Shown here: positions 49,379 through 58,454 of the stretch, in pieces
How positions within the stretch are numbered: position 1 is the first letter of the stretch
Layout: every line of letters begins with the position of its first letter
Origin: Kineobactrum sediminis
GTDB taxonomy: Bacteria; Pseudomonadota; Gammaproteobacteria; Pseudomonadales; Halieaceae
Assembly: GCF_002868715.1 (NCBI RefSeq)
Contig: NZ_PKLZ01000008.1
Coordinates: forward strand, 496,001 to 560,000
Direction: 5' to 3'
Length of the DNA stretch: 64,000 nucleotides
Position numbers and translations under genes: made by a program
Notes under the pieces: model-generated
Told to the model about the DNA's origin: nothing
The model's database searches: none
Seen by the model: the letters and a program-made list of their open reading frames with translations, nothing else

Positions 49379-50347
49379 TCACCCCCCGGTCAGCCAATAG
49401 GCAAGAGTTTCCATACCGTGGTGATAGTAACTTCCCACCAGTACCACTCCGACCAGTGAGCAGAGACAGAGCGCTTCAAGCCACGGAGAACTTGGCTGTC
49501 GTACCGTAGAAGGCGCCAGCAGACGCTGGATACGGTGAATCGTCCCGGCTCCAGACATGGAGAACATTCCCGAACTATTTGTCCTGCTGACCCTCGCTAC
49601 CTGGATCAGTGTTTCTGCCACGGCCTCCCGGCCAAACTGTTCGACCGCACTGTCGTCCGCGCTTTCTTCCAGCGCCTGTCGCCAGTGATCGCGAAGCTTT
49701 TTTGCCTGCCAGAAGGGATGAATGGCCAGCATTACTTCGAAAATGACATTGCGCAATGTATCGCCACGACGAAGGTGAGCCACTTCGTGAGCCAGCACCA
49801 CGCGACGCTGGCGAGGGGTCAGTCGAGCAAGCAAGCCACGGGAGAGTAATACAAAAGAATCGCGGACTCCGACCGCCAGGGCCAGCGGAGTAACATCATC
49901 AAGGATACGCAACTTGCGGCGGCCCTGGGAGAGGCGGGACAATGTGGCGACTCTCTTATGCAAACCTCTCTCACGTACAGCAATGCGAGTCCAGTTGAAG
50001 CCCACCAAAAACAGAAGAATGCCCACGACGGTCAACTCAACCGCCCCAGACGCAAGCAAATATTCACTGGAAGAGCAGGCATGCAGGTGTCCGTGGCTGT
50101 GCGATGAACAATGGGCTCCCTGACGATATATGGCATCAAAAAGAGAAGCGCTGTTTACGGTGAGCACCAGCAGTATTGCCCATATCCAGGGCAACCCGGC
50201 GAGCAGCATGAGTCGCCGCTCGCGAATGGAGGGAGCAGGGTCACTACGCCACGCATTCGCGAGATAAAGCGACACGGCAATGACACCGAACCCCCATGCA
50301 ATCAGTGCAACCAGGGCGAACGGCCAGAGCAGATTGACCCAGTCCAT
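49379..50347 (-). CDS. BlaR1-like M56 metallopeptidase with His/Cys-rich loop
   Basis: The 322-residue protein has about four membrane spans (near residues 5-30, 45-66, 103-120 and 285-305). The zinc protease motif VLAHEVAHLRRGD (H187, E188, H191) lies in the large cytosolic loop between spans 3 and 4, with a Glu in EESADDSAVEQFG as probable third ligand. No penicillin-binding sensor domain follows. Instead the loop between spans 2 and 3, periplasmic in BlaR1, reads AHCSSHSHGHLHACSS (H79, C80, H83, H85, H87, H89, C91), a strong metal-binding candidate. I infer that metal binding triggers cleavage of the neighbouring BlaI-type repressor. Confidence 0.85.
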   Translation of the reverse strand: MDWVNLLWPFALVALIAWGFGVIAVSLYLANAWRSDPAPSIRERRLMLLAGLPWIWAILLVLTVNSASLFDAIYRQGAHCSSHSHGHLHACSSSEYLLASGAVELTVVGILLFLVGFNWTRIAVRERGLHKRVATLSRLSQGRRKLRILDDVTPLALAVGVRDSFVLLSRGLLARLTPRQRRVVLAHEVAHLRRGDTLRNVIFEVMLAIHPFWQAKKLRDHWRQALEESADDSAVEQFGREAVAETLIQVARVSRTNSSGMFSMSGAGTIHRIQRLLAPSTVRQPSSPWLEALCLCSLVGVVLVGSYYHHGMETLAYWLTGG

Positions 50348-50351
50348 ACCG

Positions 50352-50759
50352 CTAGACTCCTCTGCTCCCGCGACGCGATTTCAATTCGTTTTCAAGCGCC
50401 TGCAATGCGTCCCCGTCCAGCTGCTCAGCAACTTCAACAAATGCGGCCAGAGACGATACCTTGTCGTTTTCGAAGCGTTGGAGTACCTCGTTGATCAGTC
50501 CTGCAAGGAGTTTCTCTCGCGGTACCCGGGCACTGTAATGAAAGGCGTAGCTGATTTTCTCGCGGTTCAGAAGCTGCTTGCGAAAGAGCCTGTCCAGGGT
50601 CGACTGGATGGTATTCAAGGCCAAGCCTCTTTCGACGCCCAGCTCGGCATGAACCTGTTTGACACTCGCTTCCGGTGTTCGCCAGACAAACTCCAGTACA
50701 GCGATTTCCAAATCACCCAACGAGGAGAGCCCGGGGGTACTGTTCGTGTTCAAATCCAT
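50352..50759 (-). CDS. BlaI/MecI/CopY-family repressor
   Basis: The 135-residue repressor has a winged-helix DNA-binding half (LGDLEIAVLEFVWRTPEASV through NTIQSTLDRLFRKQLLNREK) and a C-terminal dimerisation helix region (LINEVLQRFENDKV). It should repress the operon by binding its own promoter and be inactivated by the neighbouring protease, as for BlaI-BlaR1 and MecI-MecR1. The ATG at 50759 is preferred to an upstream ATG at 50813, which adds an unmatched leader. An inverted repeat overlaps the promoter 70 bp upstream. Confidence 0.85.
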   Translation of the reverse strand: MDLNTNSTPGLSSLGDLEIAVLEFVWRTPEASVKQVHAELGVERGLALNTIQSTLDRLFRKQLLNREKISYAFHYSARVPREKLLAGLINEVLQRFENDKVSSLAAFVEVAEQLDGDALQALENELKSRRGSRGV

Positions 50760-50822
50760 AAAATCTCGGCTTGCGTAGTCAGAAAGCGGAATGAGGGAAC
50801 ACCCCTTTCTCAATGGTGAAGC

Positions 50823-50862
50823 ACGCTATAGGTCATAAAACCCATTGTCAATCGGTTTTATG
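50823..50862 (-). promoter_or_regulatory. Operator-promoter of the blaI-efflux operon
   Basis: The 11-bp arms GTCATAAAACC (50830-50840) and GGTTTTATGAC (50852-50862) are perfect inverted complements with an 11-base spacer that is itself nearly palindromic. On the minus strand a perfect TTGACA lies in the spacer (50844-50849), and TATAGC (50823-50828) could be the -10, though the spacing (15) is short. A bound BlaI-type dimer would cover the -35. Confidence 0.72.
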
Positions 50863-50973
50863 ACTGACCGGGTCGGGAATGCTCCAAGCCGGGCAAGGAT
50901 CGCTTGCCCGTGAACAGCTCGGTACCACGCGCCCGGGATTCATCGGCACCGCCCCTCCCGTCTCGAAGGGATC

Positions 50974-52774
<1,801 letters not shown>

Positions 52775-52778
<4 letters not shown>

Positions 52779-52948
52779 GACAGCGATTCCTGTGTTGGAT
52801 TGCTGCCGGTGAACTTGAGGTTGACCACCGCTGCCTCGTATCCGTCACCGAGGTCCAGGTCGTGCGCGGCGGTCTTCCGCGACACCGAAATATGGATCCA
52901 GCGCAGCCTCGTGCCATGACGAACCCTGGAAATATCGCGATCACGCAT
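52775..52948 (-). CDS. Possible small protein ahead of the sorbosone dehydrogenase gene
   Basis: The 57-residue frame from the ATG at 52948 has AGGA seven bases upstream and ends in a TGA that overlaps the TTG start of the next gene by four bases, as in translationally coupled pairs. It is rich in Arg and Asp and has no recognised domain. It may be a small leader or a truncated gene; I cannot tell which. Confidence 0.35.
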
Positions 52949-53377
52949 GTGCTTATCCTTGTGCTGAAGGGGAGCTTCCTGGCAGCAACTGTACAATTTT
53001 TCTCAGCCACTGCTGAATATAGTAGTTTGCACTCCTCCTGACCAGGTGGACTGTGCGGCTGGGTTGCAGAAGTTCAGGTTGCTCACGGTGCTTTCTTATC
53101 TCGGTTAGCGTTTCTGCGACGACTGTCGCGATGTGGATGAAAATGTTGCCCCAAACGGTCGAGGGCGAGCGCCCTCTTTGCCACTGATCCGCAGTGGCCA
53201 CGGGTAATTCTGTCTACGGCAGGTAGTCTACGAACCCGTCACGCGTGCGTCCTGCCGAAAACCTGCCTCCCAGCAGGGTAGTTTCTGGGCTCGAAGCCAT
53301 CGTCACTACCCCGCTACGCTCGCTAGTGACGATCGCCGGCCTGGCACTCAGGCGAGAACAAAACTATTTCGGCTTCC
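52949..53377. other. Intergenic stretch before the antitoxin gene
   Basis: No supported gene is present in these 429 bases. A 10-bp inverted repeat (53299-53308 with 53324-53333, around a 15-base loop) lies before the large palindrome. Frames on either strand are Arg- or Ser-rich and look non-coding. Confidence 0.5.
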
Positions 53378-53411
53378 ATGATGTCAGAATTATATATAAT
53401 TCTGACATCAT
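53378..53411. promoter_or_regulatory. 34-bp perfect palindrome before the antitoxin gene
   Basis: The left arm ATGATGTCAGAATTATA (53378-53394) and the right arm TATAATTCTGACATCAT (53395-53411) are exact inverted complements with no spacer. TATAAT (53395-53400) could be the -10 element, with the gene starting at 53426, so repression by a bound protein is plausible. Confidence 0.8.
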
Positions 53412-53425
53412 CCAGAGATGCCCCA

Positions 53426-54022
53426 ATGAAGACCTTACCCGAAACCATCCTTCGACATGCCCGCTCCCTCCCCGAGGGTGGCGTGCTATCGCCTAAAGAA
53501 TTCCTGCACCTCGGAAGCCGAGCCGCTGTTGATCAGGCGTTCTCACGGCTGACCAAAGGAGGCAATCTGATGCGCGTGGCGCGCGGCACCTACGTGGCCC
53601 CGGTTTCAAGCAGGTTTGGGACTCGCGCACCCGCGCCTGAAAAGGTTATACGGTCGCTGGCAGAGCGAAGCGGTGAAACCGTGGTTCGGCACGGCGCAAA
53701 CTCAGCTAACGCTCTGGGCCTGACCCAGCAGGTACCCATCAAGGAGGTTTACTTGACGTCCGGTCGCACCCGAAAGCTCAAGCTGGGCAAGGGGGAAGTC
53801 CTGATCAAGCACACCCCCCGCTGGATGCTGATGCTTGGACCGCGGCCTGCCGGCGAGGCCGTCCGGGCGTTGGCCTGGATCGGATCGACACATGCCGATG
53901 CATCCCTGGCATCGCTGCATCGCACTCTTCCCCCGGCCGAATGGAGAGCGTTGACATTGGCCCGCGCTGCCCTCCCTTCCTGGATGGCTCAGGCCATCGG
54001 AAAGGAAGGGGCGCATGCCTGA
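53426..54022 (+). CDS. DUF6088/AbiEi-like antitoxin
   Basis: The 198-residue protein has an N-terminal winged-helix part (LPETILRHARSLPEGGVLSP then GSRAAVDQAFSRLTKGGNL and VARGTYVAPV), the usual AbiEi/DUF6088 arrangement, followed by a helical C-terminal domain. AbiEi-type antitoxins repress their own promoter and counteract the AbiEii nucleotidyltransferase toxin. The ATG at 53426 lies 14 bp after the palindrome; an earlier ATG inside the palindrome (53378) is excluded. The stop overlaps the toxin gene start by 8 bp. Confidence 0.82.
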   Translation: MKTLPETILRHARSLPEGGVLSPKEFLHLGSRAAVDQAFSRLTKGGNLMRVARGTYVAPVSSRFGTRAPAPEKVIRSLAERSGETVVRHGANSANALGLTQQVPIKEVYLTSGRTRKLKLGKGEVLIKHTPRWMLMLGPRPAGEAVRALAWIGSTHADASLASLHRTLPPAEWRALTLARAALPSWMAQAIGKEGAHA

Positions 54023-54613
54023 GAGTTTTTTTGAACTCGGTCAGAAAGACCAACGGGGTATATAGCGCCGGTTGTCACACTGGAATTCGGCGGTAGAGCA
54101 ACGGGCGAGCCGCACGAAAGACAATCTGTAGAATGCGACATTGCCGAGCACCTGGCTGAGATCGAATTCCCAACTGCATCACCACAGGTCATGAGCCTTG
54201 CTCGAACGTTCTGGGAAAAAGCGACGGCTGCCCACGTATTCTGCGCCCAGGGCCGTCTCCGCGGAGAGCGTTATGCTAGACATTGGCACGACCTGGCCGC
54301 GATCAGTCGCAGCCAACATTACGCTGCTGCAATATCGAATCACGCAATTGCCTCAACTGTTGCTGAGCACAAGTCACTTTTCTTTATCGAAAAAGACATG
54401 GACGGCGAAACCATTGACTATTTCGCAGCAACGACGGGGAAGCTGAAGCTCGTTCCAGACGGCGATGCGAGAACTGCCCTTGCCAAAGATTATGAAGCCA
54501 TGATCGCTGACGAGGTCATGGTTGGTGACGCACTTCCGTTCAATGCTCTGCTGGACGCCTGTGCTACCATCGAAGCAACCATCAACGAATCCACTACGAT
54601 AATGAGACCTTAG
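54015..54613 (+). pseudogene. AbiEii-like toxin, internally deleted
   Basis: The original start is the ATG at 54015 (after AAGGAAGG), reading MPESFFELGQKDQRGI and then a TAG. After that the sequence resumes in another frame as VVTLEFGGRATGEPHERQ and continues to the family's C-terminus (FWEKATAAHVFCAQGRLRGE, RHWHDLAAI, SLFFIEKDMDG). The missing middle is expected to hold the nucleotidyltransferase GS-x10-DxD core, so the toxin is inactive. An ATG at 54191 could still give a C-terminal fragment. Confidence 0.82.
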
Positions 54614-54736
54614 TGTGGGATCGGTGATAGCGGGGGCCATTCTAGACCCTACCGAGCGCTTATTATTTGCCGGGTAGGTTGGTGAGTATTTGAAAGATTT
54701 CGTTTTAAATTATTGATTTTAAATCTTATATGAAAA

Positions 54737-54750
54737 TGGCGGAGAGAGAG
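54737..54750. other. Possible attachment-site core
   Basis: TGGCGGAGAGAGAG matches the reverse complement of a tRNA 3' end (CTCTCTCTCCGCCA) commonly targeted by P4-type integrases. It lies 170 bp before the integrase gene. Only this fragment is present, with no tRNA body, and the flanking GGCGGA/TCCGCC can also form a small hairpin. Confidence 0.25.
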
Positions 54751-54762
54751 TCCGCCTTCCCG

Positions 54763-54902
54763 ACGTTCCATAAGGTATCATAAGATTTCATAAGAGATTT
54801 ATTTATTTTTTATAATCAATGACTTATCAGAACATAACGTTCCATAAGGTTTCAAGACACTTCACTACATCTCACTCAAAATGGTATACAATATGGTATA
54901 CA
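54763..54902 (+). repeat. Direct repeats upstream of the integrase gene
   Basis: ACGTTCCATAAGGT occurs at 54763-54776 and again at 54837-54850. ATGGTATACA occurs at 54881-54890 and 54893-54902. A degenerate ATAAG/ATTTCATAAGAG lies between. Such repeats before an integrase gene may be arm-type binding sites. Confidence 0.55.
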
Positions 54903-54915
54903 GGAGAGGGATCTG

Positions 54916-56157
54916 ATGACAAAGCGAGACCACCTACCGGGGAAGTTAAAACCGATATCATTGAAGGGCCTGCCAAATGGCTGGCATGCCGATGGTGGAA
55001 ATTTATACCTGTTCGTGAGGGGGAATAGCCGTAACTGGATCTTCCGGTATGTGGCACCTGACGGCACCCGCCGAAATATGTCATTGGGCCCGTTGAGGGG
55101 CCTCACTCTGGCTCGGGCCAGAGACGTGGCCCGAGAGTTGGTGATCAAGGTTAAAGACCCCGTCAACCCAATTGACCCTATGCGCGAGGCCCAGTCGAAG
55201 CGCCAAGAAGAAAAAGCCACTGAAGAGTTCAAGCGTACATTTAAACAGTGTGCAGATGCCTTTATCGAGTCAAAGCGGCACGGATGGAAGAACGCCAAAC
55301 ATGCTTCGCAGTGGGAAGCGACGCTGAACACCTACGTCTACCCCAAAATTGGCAGTATGGCAGTTAATGAGATAGATACACCACATATAGTCTCCGTCCT
55401 GGAACCTATTTGGCACGTCAAGTCGGAAACTGCGTCCCGGGTGCGGAGCCGTATGGAGAATATCATCAGCTGGGCGACGGTCAGTAAGTTCCGGGAAGGT
55501 GAGAACCCCGCCAGGTGGCGCGGCCACCTGGACCATATATTCCCCCCTGTACGCAAGGTCACCGCAGTCAAACACCACCCCGCTTTACCCTACCATCGAT
55601 TACCTGAGTTTATTACGATACTCAGAAAGCGTGCCGGCATGGGCGCCAGAGCATTGGAGTTTACAATATTAACGGCTGCGCGATCGGGTGAAGTACGCGG
55701 CGCAACATGGGACGAGATCAATCTCAACCAGGGTACGTGGACCATACCCGGCAGCCGCATGAAAACAGGGAAAGAACACCGCGTACCGCTAACCGATGCG
55801 GCGATTGAGCTGCTCCAAGCGCTCCCACGAGTGGCAAAAAACCCTCTCGTGTTTCCAGGCAGCAAGAATGGCGCCCCGATGTCGGATATGTCGCTAACCG
55901 CTGTTTTAAGGCGGATAGGTGAACAGGAGATTACGGTCCATGGATTCCGGTCCACGTTCCGCGACTGGTCTGCAGAGCAGACAACCTACCCCCGGGAGGC
56001 CTGCGAGCTGTGCCTGGCGCATACGGTCGGGGATGCTGTGGAGCGCGCCTATCGCCGGGGCGATCTCTTCGATCTACGGAAACAGCTTATGGCAGACTGG
56101 GCGAGCTTCTGCTCGTCGAGCAATCGTGATATCAATTGTACGCACCGGAAAAACTAA
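54916..56157 (+). CDS. P4-type tyrosine integrase
   Basis: The 413-residue recombinase has an N-terminal arm-binding (DUF4102-type) region (LKGLPNGWHADGGNLYLFVR and GLTLARARDVARELV), a core-binding domain and a catalytic domain. Catalytic residues are Arg in TAARSGEVRGATW, His-x-x-Arg in VHGFRSTFRDW, a His in LAHTVGDAV and Tyr in ERAYRRGD. It would integrate and excise the element at an attachment site, often in a tRNA. GGAGAGGG precedes the ATG. Orientation is away from the presumed left end. Confidence 0.92.
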   Translation: MTKRDHLPGKLKPISLKGLPNGWHADGGNLYLFVRGNSRNWIFRYVAPDGTRRNMSLGPLRGLTLARARDVARELVIKVKDPVNPIDPMREAQSKRQEEKATEEFKRTFKQCADAFIESKRHGWKNAKHASQWEATLNTYVYPKIGSMAVNEIDTPHIVSVLEPIWHVKSETASRVRSRMENIISWATVSKFREGENPARWRGHLDHIFPPVRKVTAVKHHPALPYHRLPEFITILRKRAGMGARALEFTILTAARSGEVRGATWDEINLNQGTWTIPGSRMKTGKEHRVPLTDAAIELLQALPRVAKNPLVFPGSKNGAPMSDMSLTAVLRRIGEQEITVHGFRSTFRDWSAEQTTYPREACELCLAHTVGDAVERAYRRGDLFDLRKQLMADWASFCSSSNRDINCTHRKN

Positions 56158-56178
56158 TAGCTAAGACGGGACGGAAAA

Positions 56179-57006
56179 ATGGGTAACCAGAGAAAAAAAA
56201 ACGACCTTCGTGCTATCGGTTGCGATGGAAAAAAAGACTCGCCCGAGGCCACTGCACGCATCAGACATTTGAAGTGGCTAGAGAAAAAGGGGGTACTCGA
56301 CCGAGTGCTTGATGTCATCTTGTCTGAACTTGAACCCGAACAGGGTATCCTCGGAAGGGAGGCACTTGAAACTGAGCAGGATGTCTTACCAGTGGAATCT
56401 CTTCTCCACGGATCGGCTCTCATTGAAGGTTTACGTAGCGCTGGTATGCGTCTCGACGATGGCACCTTAACCACACCGTTTTTGGCGTGCTACGAGAAAT
56501 TTTGCGGATACGATCATGTAAGCAATATTATTGACTATTCCCCTGCAACCATCGAAAGGGGCGATCACCCCGCGTGGGATATACTCATCGGTCTTGAGCA
56601 CCCCCCCCAGGGACAGACGACAGAGGAAAATAACGATAACCGTCCAGCGGAGAAGATTAGCGTGCTAACAGAAGCTACGACTAGGGCCCGTCACTCCGGC
56701 GGCCAGCCCGGGAGAGTGTATGTCTATAACAAAGTGGTAGACATGATTATCGATGATATTTTGAAAGGTCACCCAGAAATCTCACCTGCAGATGCTTGGG
56801 ATCGATTCTACCAACGGGCGCCAGGCTGGCAAGATTTCTACCATCAGGACGACAACACCTTTGCAATTACCTTCGAACCAGGCCCTCCCGGAAGTAGGCC
56901 GCCATGCCTGGCGCTCAGCTACTGGACAACACACTTCGAATCGAGGAAAACGGAGTATACGAAGGCGACATTCAGTAGACGCCTAAGGAAGCAGCGACCG
57001 CGCTGA
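56179..57006 (+). CDS. Unknown protein of the integrative element
   Basis: The 275-residue protein, 21 bp after the integrase, starts with a charged stretch (MGNQRKKNDLRAIGCDGKK). It contains a helical part (HLKWLEKKGVLDRVLDVILSEL) and a later HPEISPADAWDRFYQRAPGWQDF segment, and ends in basic RRLRKQRPR. No domain is recognised. Its place suggests a satellite regulator or replication accessory factor; this is only inferred. Confidence 0.6.
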   Translation: MGNQRKKNDLRAIGCDGKKDSPEATARIRHLKWLEKKGVLDRVLDVILSELEPEQGILGREALETEQDVLPVESLLHGSALIEGLRSAGMRLDDGTLTTPFLACYEKFCGYDHVSNIIDYSPATIERGDHPAWDILIGLEHPPQGQTTEENNDNRPAEKISVLTEATTRARHSGGQPGRVYVYNKVVDMIIDDILKGHPEISPADAWDRFYQRAPGWQDFYHQDDNTFAITFEPGPPGSRPPCLALSYWTTHFESRKTEYTKATFSRRLRKQRPR

Positions 57007-57465
57007 ACGTAAGTTTTCCTCTACCAAAACTCTTCGACAGACGAGGACACGGTCGGAAAGCAGTCATAGAACAGAAGTTCACTGGATACCAAACCACCCC
57101 CACATAAGAGAGCTTGGCATATCGGAGCGTGGCTGCTACCTACTATCGAAGGCAGCAGTAGCCTCAGTTACCACCAGATCCCACTGATTTGCAATGGACC
57201 CTCGGGACGCGGCTAAACTTATCTGGCCGCCCTTCTACCCCCTTCCCGATATGATCTCCGGCCAGCTAACGTAGCACGATATCCCTCAGCTGATGAATTA
57301 CCCCCCTCCCCCGCTTCATTTCATATCTAGCTCCGCCTAGCCCGGTTGAGGCATACCTCATGGGCGGACGCGTAGTCGGTCGTGTAGCTATTTTTCTATG
57401 CGTAGCGCTACGCATCCGGTGGCCGTTGTTTAATGGCGTCAACACCCGAAACGCGGAGCAATCGC
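57007..57465. promoter_or_regulatory. Intergenic region with an 18-bp palindrome before alpA
   Basis: No supported gene in 459 bases. A perfect 18-bp palindrome (ATGCGTAGCGCTACGCAT, 57398-57415) sits 50 bp before the alpA start and is a candidate operator. The remaining sequence is moderately AT-rich and holds the alpA promoter. Confidence 0.6.
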
Positions 57466-57669
57466 ATGCATTCACATCAGCAAGACCGCCTCCTGCGCTG
57501 GCCTGAAGTCCAGAGCATGACAGGCATATCCCGCACTACAGCCTGGCGCCTAGAAAAGCGGTGCCAGTTCCCGAGGAGCCTTCAGATCAGTACGCGCACA
57601 GTGGCGTGGCGAGCAACCGATATCCAGGCATTCATCGCATCAAGACAGCCAGCAGGGGGAAATAAATGA
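57466..57669 (+). CDS. alpA: AlpA-family regulator
   Basis: The 67-residue protein has the AlpA/MerR-like helix-turn-helix: LLRWPEVQSMTGISRTTAWRLEKRC with FPRSLQISTRTVAWRATDIQAFIASR. AlpA proteins switch on excision or integrase expression in P4-type satellites. The ATG at 57466 is used; the frame opens further upstream (57433) without homology. Its TGA overlaps the ATG of the next gene (ATGA). Confidence 0.85.
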   Translation: MHSHQQDRLLRWPEVQSMTGISRTTAWRLEKRCQFPRSLQISTRTVAWRATDIQAFIASRQPAGGNK

Positions 57670-58454
57670 TGCCGATCATGTCAGTTTTTTCAGGTCCACA
57701 TCACTTCTACTCAACCAACACGACAAAGGCGACACAACCCATGAAAACTACCCGCAATCATCCAATCACGGATTCCATCATTAACCTCCTGGCCAAACGC
57801 ACTATCAGGCCTAGAGGCTCTGATATAAGCCGGAGCCTACCCTACAAAATAATCAATCCCATCCTCTCCGGCGGATCACGTGAAGCCTTTTACTACAACA
57901 ACGACATATGGAATGCGTGCGCTGACCATGGGCATGATGCGCGGTTTCTCAAGCCGCTAAAGACAACATGCCATATAAAGGCACTATTAAGGGCAGAGCT
58001 ATTAGCAGAAACCCGCGCCGTGTTGTGCTGCGAGCACAGAAATGCCTACAGCCGAGCGTTAAGCGCCATGGACTTCCATAGCAAAGTACAACACGCAGTG
58101 GCAGTTTCAGAACTAGCCGAATATCCAGGCTGTCCGAATACGATCACGGAGCTCGCCGCCAGAACTGACATCAAGATGCTTGTAGATATAGCGAGCCCAA
58201 GCCTCAAAAACGTCCCCCGAGAAATATGCCAGCAGGATATCGCTCTCTTTAAAGCAGCGCTGAGCACTGGGCCTAAAACCTCAGATGAACTGAGGACACT
58301 CGGCATTCAGTACCCCGCTAGCGTGGCCAGCAGGCTGGACAAAACCAAGTTTGAAGTAACTACGGTTGAAATTGCCGATTACGAGTTTGATTGGGATGAT
58401 CAAAACCAAATCGCCATATCCTACAGCCTCCTAGAAATGGGGGGCCAACAATGA
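57666..58454 (+). CDS. Unknown protein of the integrative element
   Basis: The 262-residue protein overlaps both neighbours by four bases (ATGA), so it is translationally coupled between alpA and the primase gene. It has basic segments near the N-terminus and Leu-rich helices (SVQHAVAVSELAEY-like stretches around residue 135-150) and ends YSLLEMGGQQ. No domain is recognised. A later ATG at 57741 is an alternative start. Its position suggests a replication accessory factor. Confidence 0.6.
   Translation: MMPIMSVFSGPHHFYSTNTTKATQPMKTTRNHPITDSIINLLAKRTIRPRGSDISRSLPYKIINPILSGGSREAFYYNNDIWNACADHGHDARFLKPLKTTCHIKALLRAELLAETRAVLCCEHRNAYSRALSAMDFHSKVQHAVAVSELAEYPGCPNTITELAARTDIKMLVDIASPSLKNVPREICQQDIALFKAALSTGPKTSDELRTLGIQYPASVASRLDKTKFEVTTVEIADYEFDWDDQNQIAISYSLLEMGGQQ

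Noticed and set aside
53299-53333. 10-bp stem-loop as a terminator or attachment site
   Set aside because: Loop of 15 bases and no T-run; no second copy found nearby.
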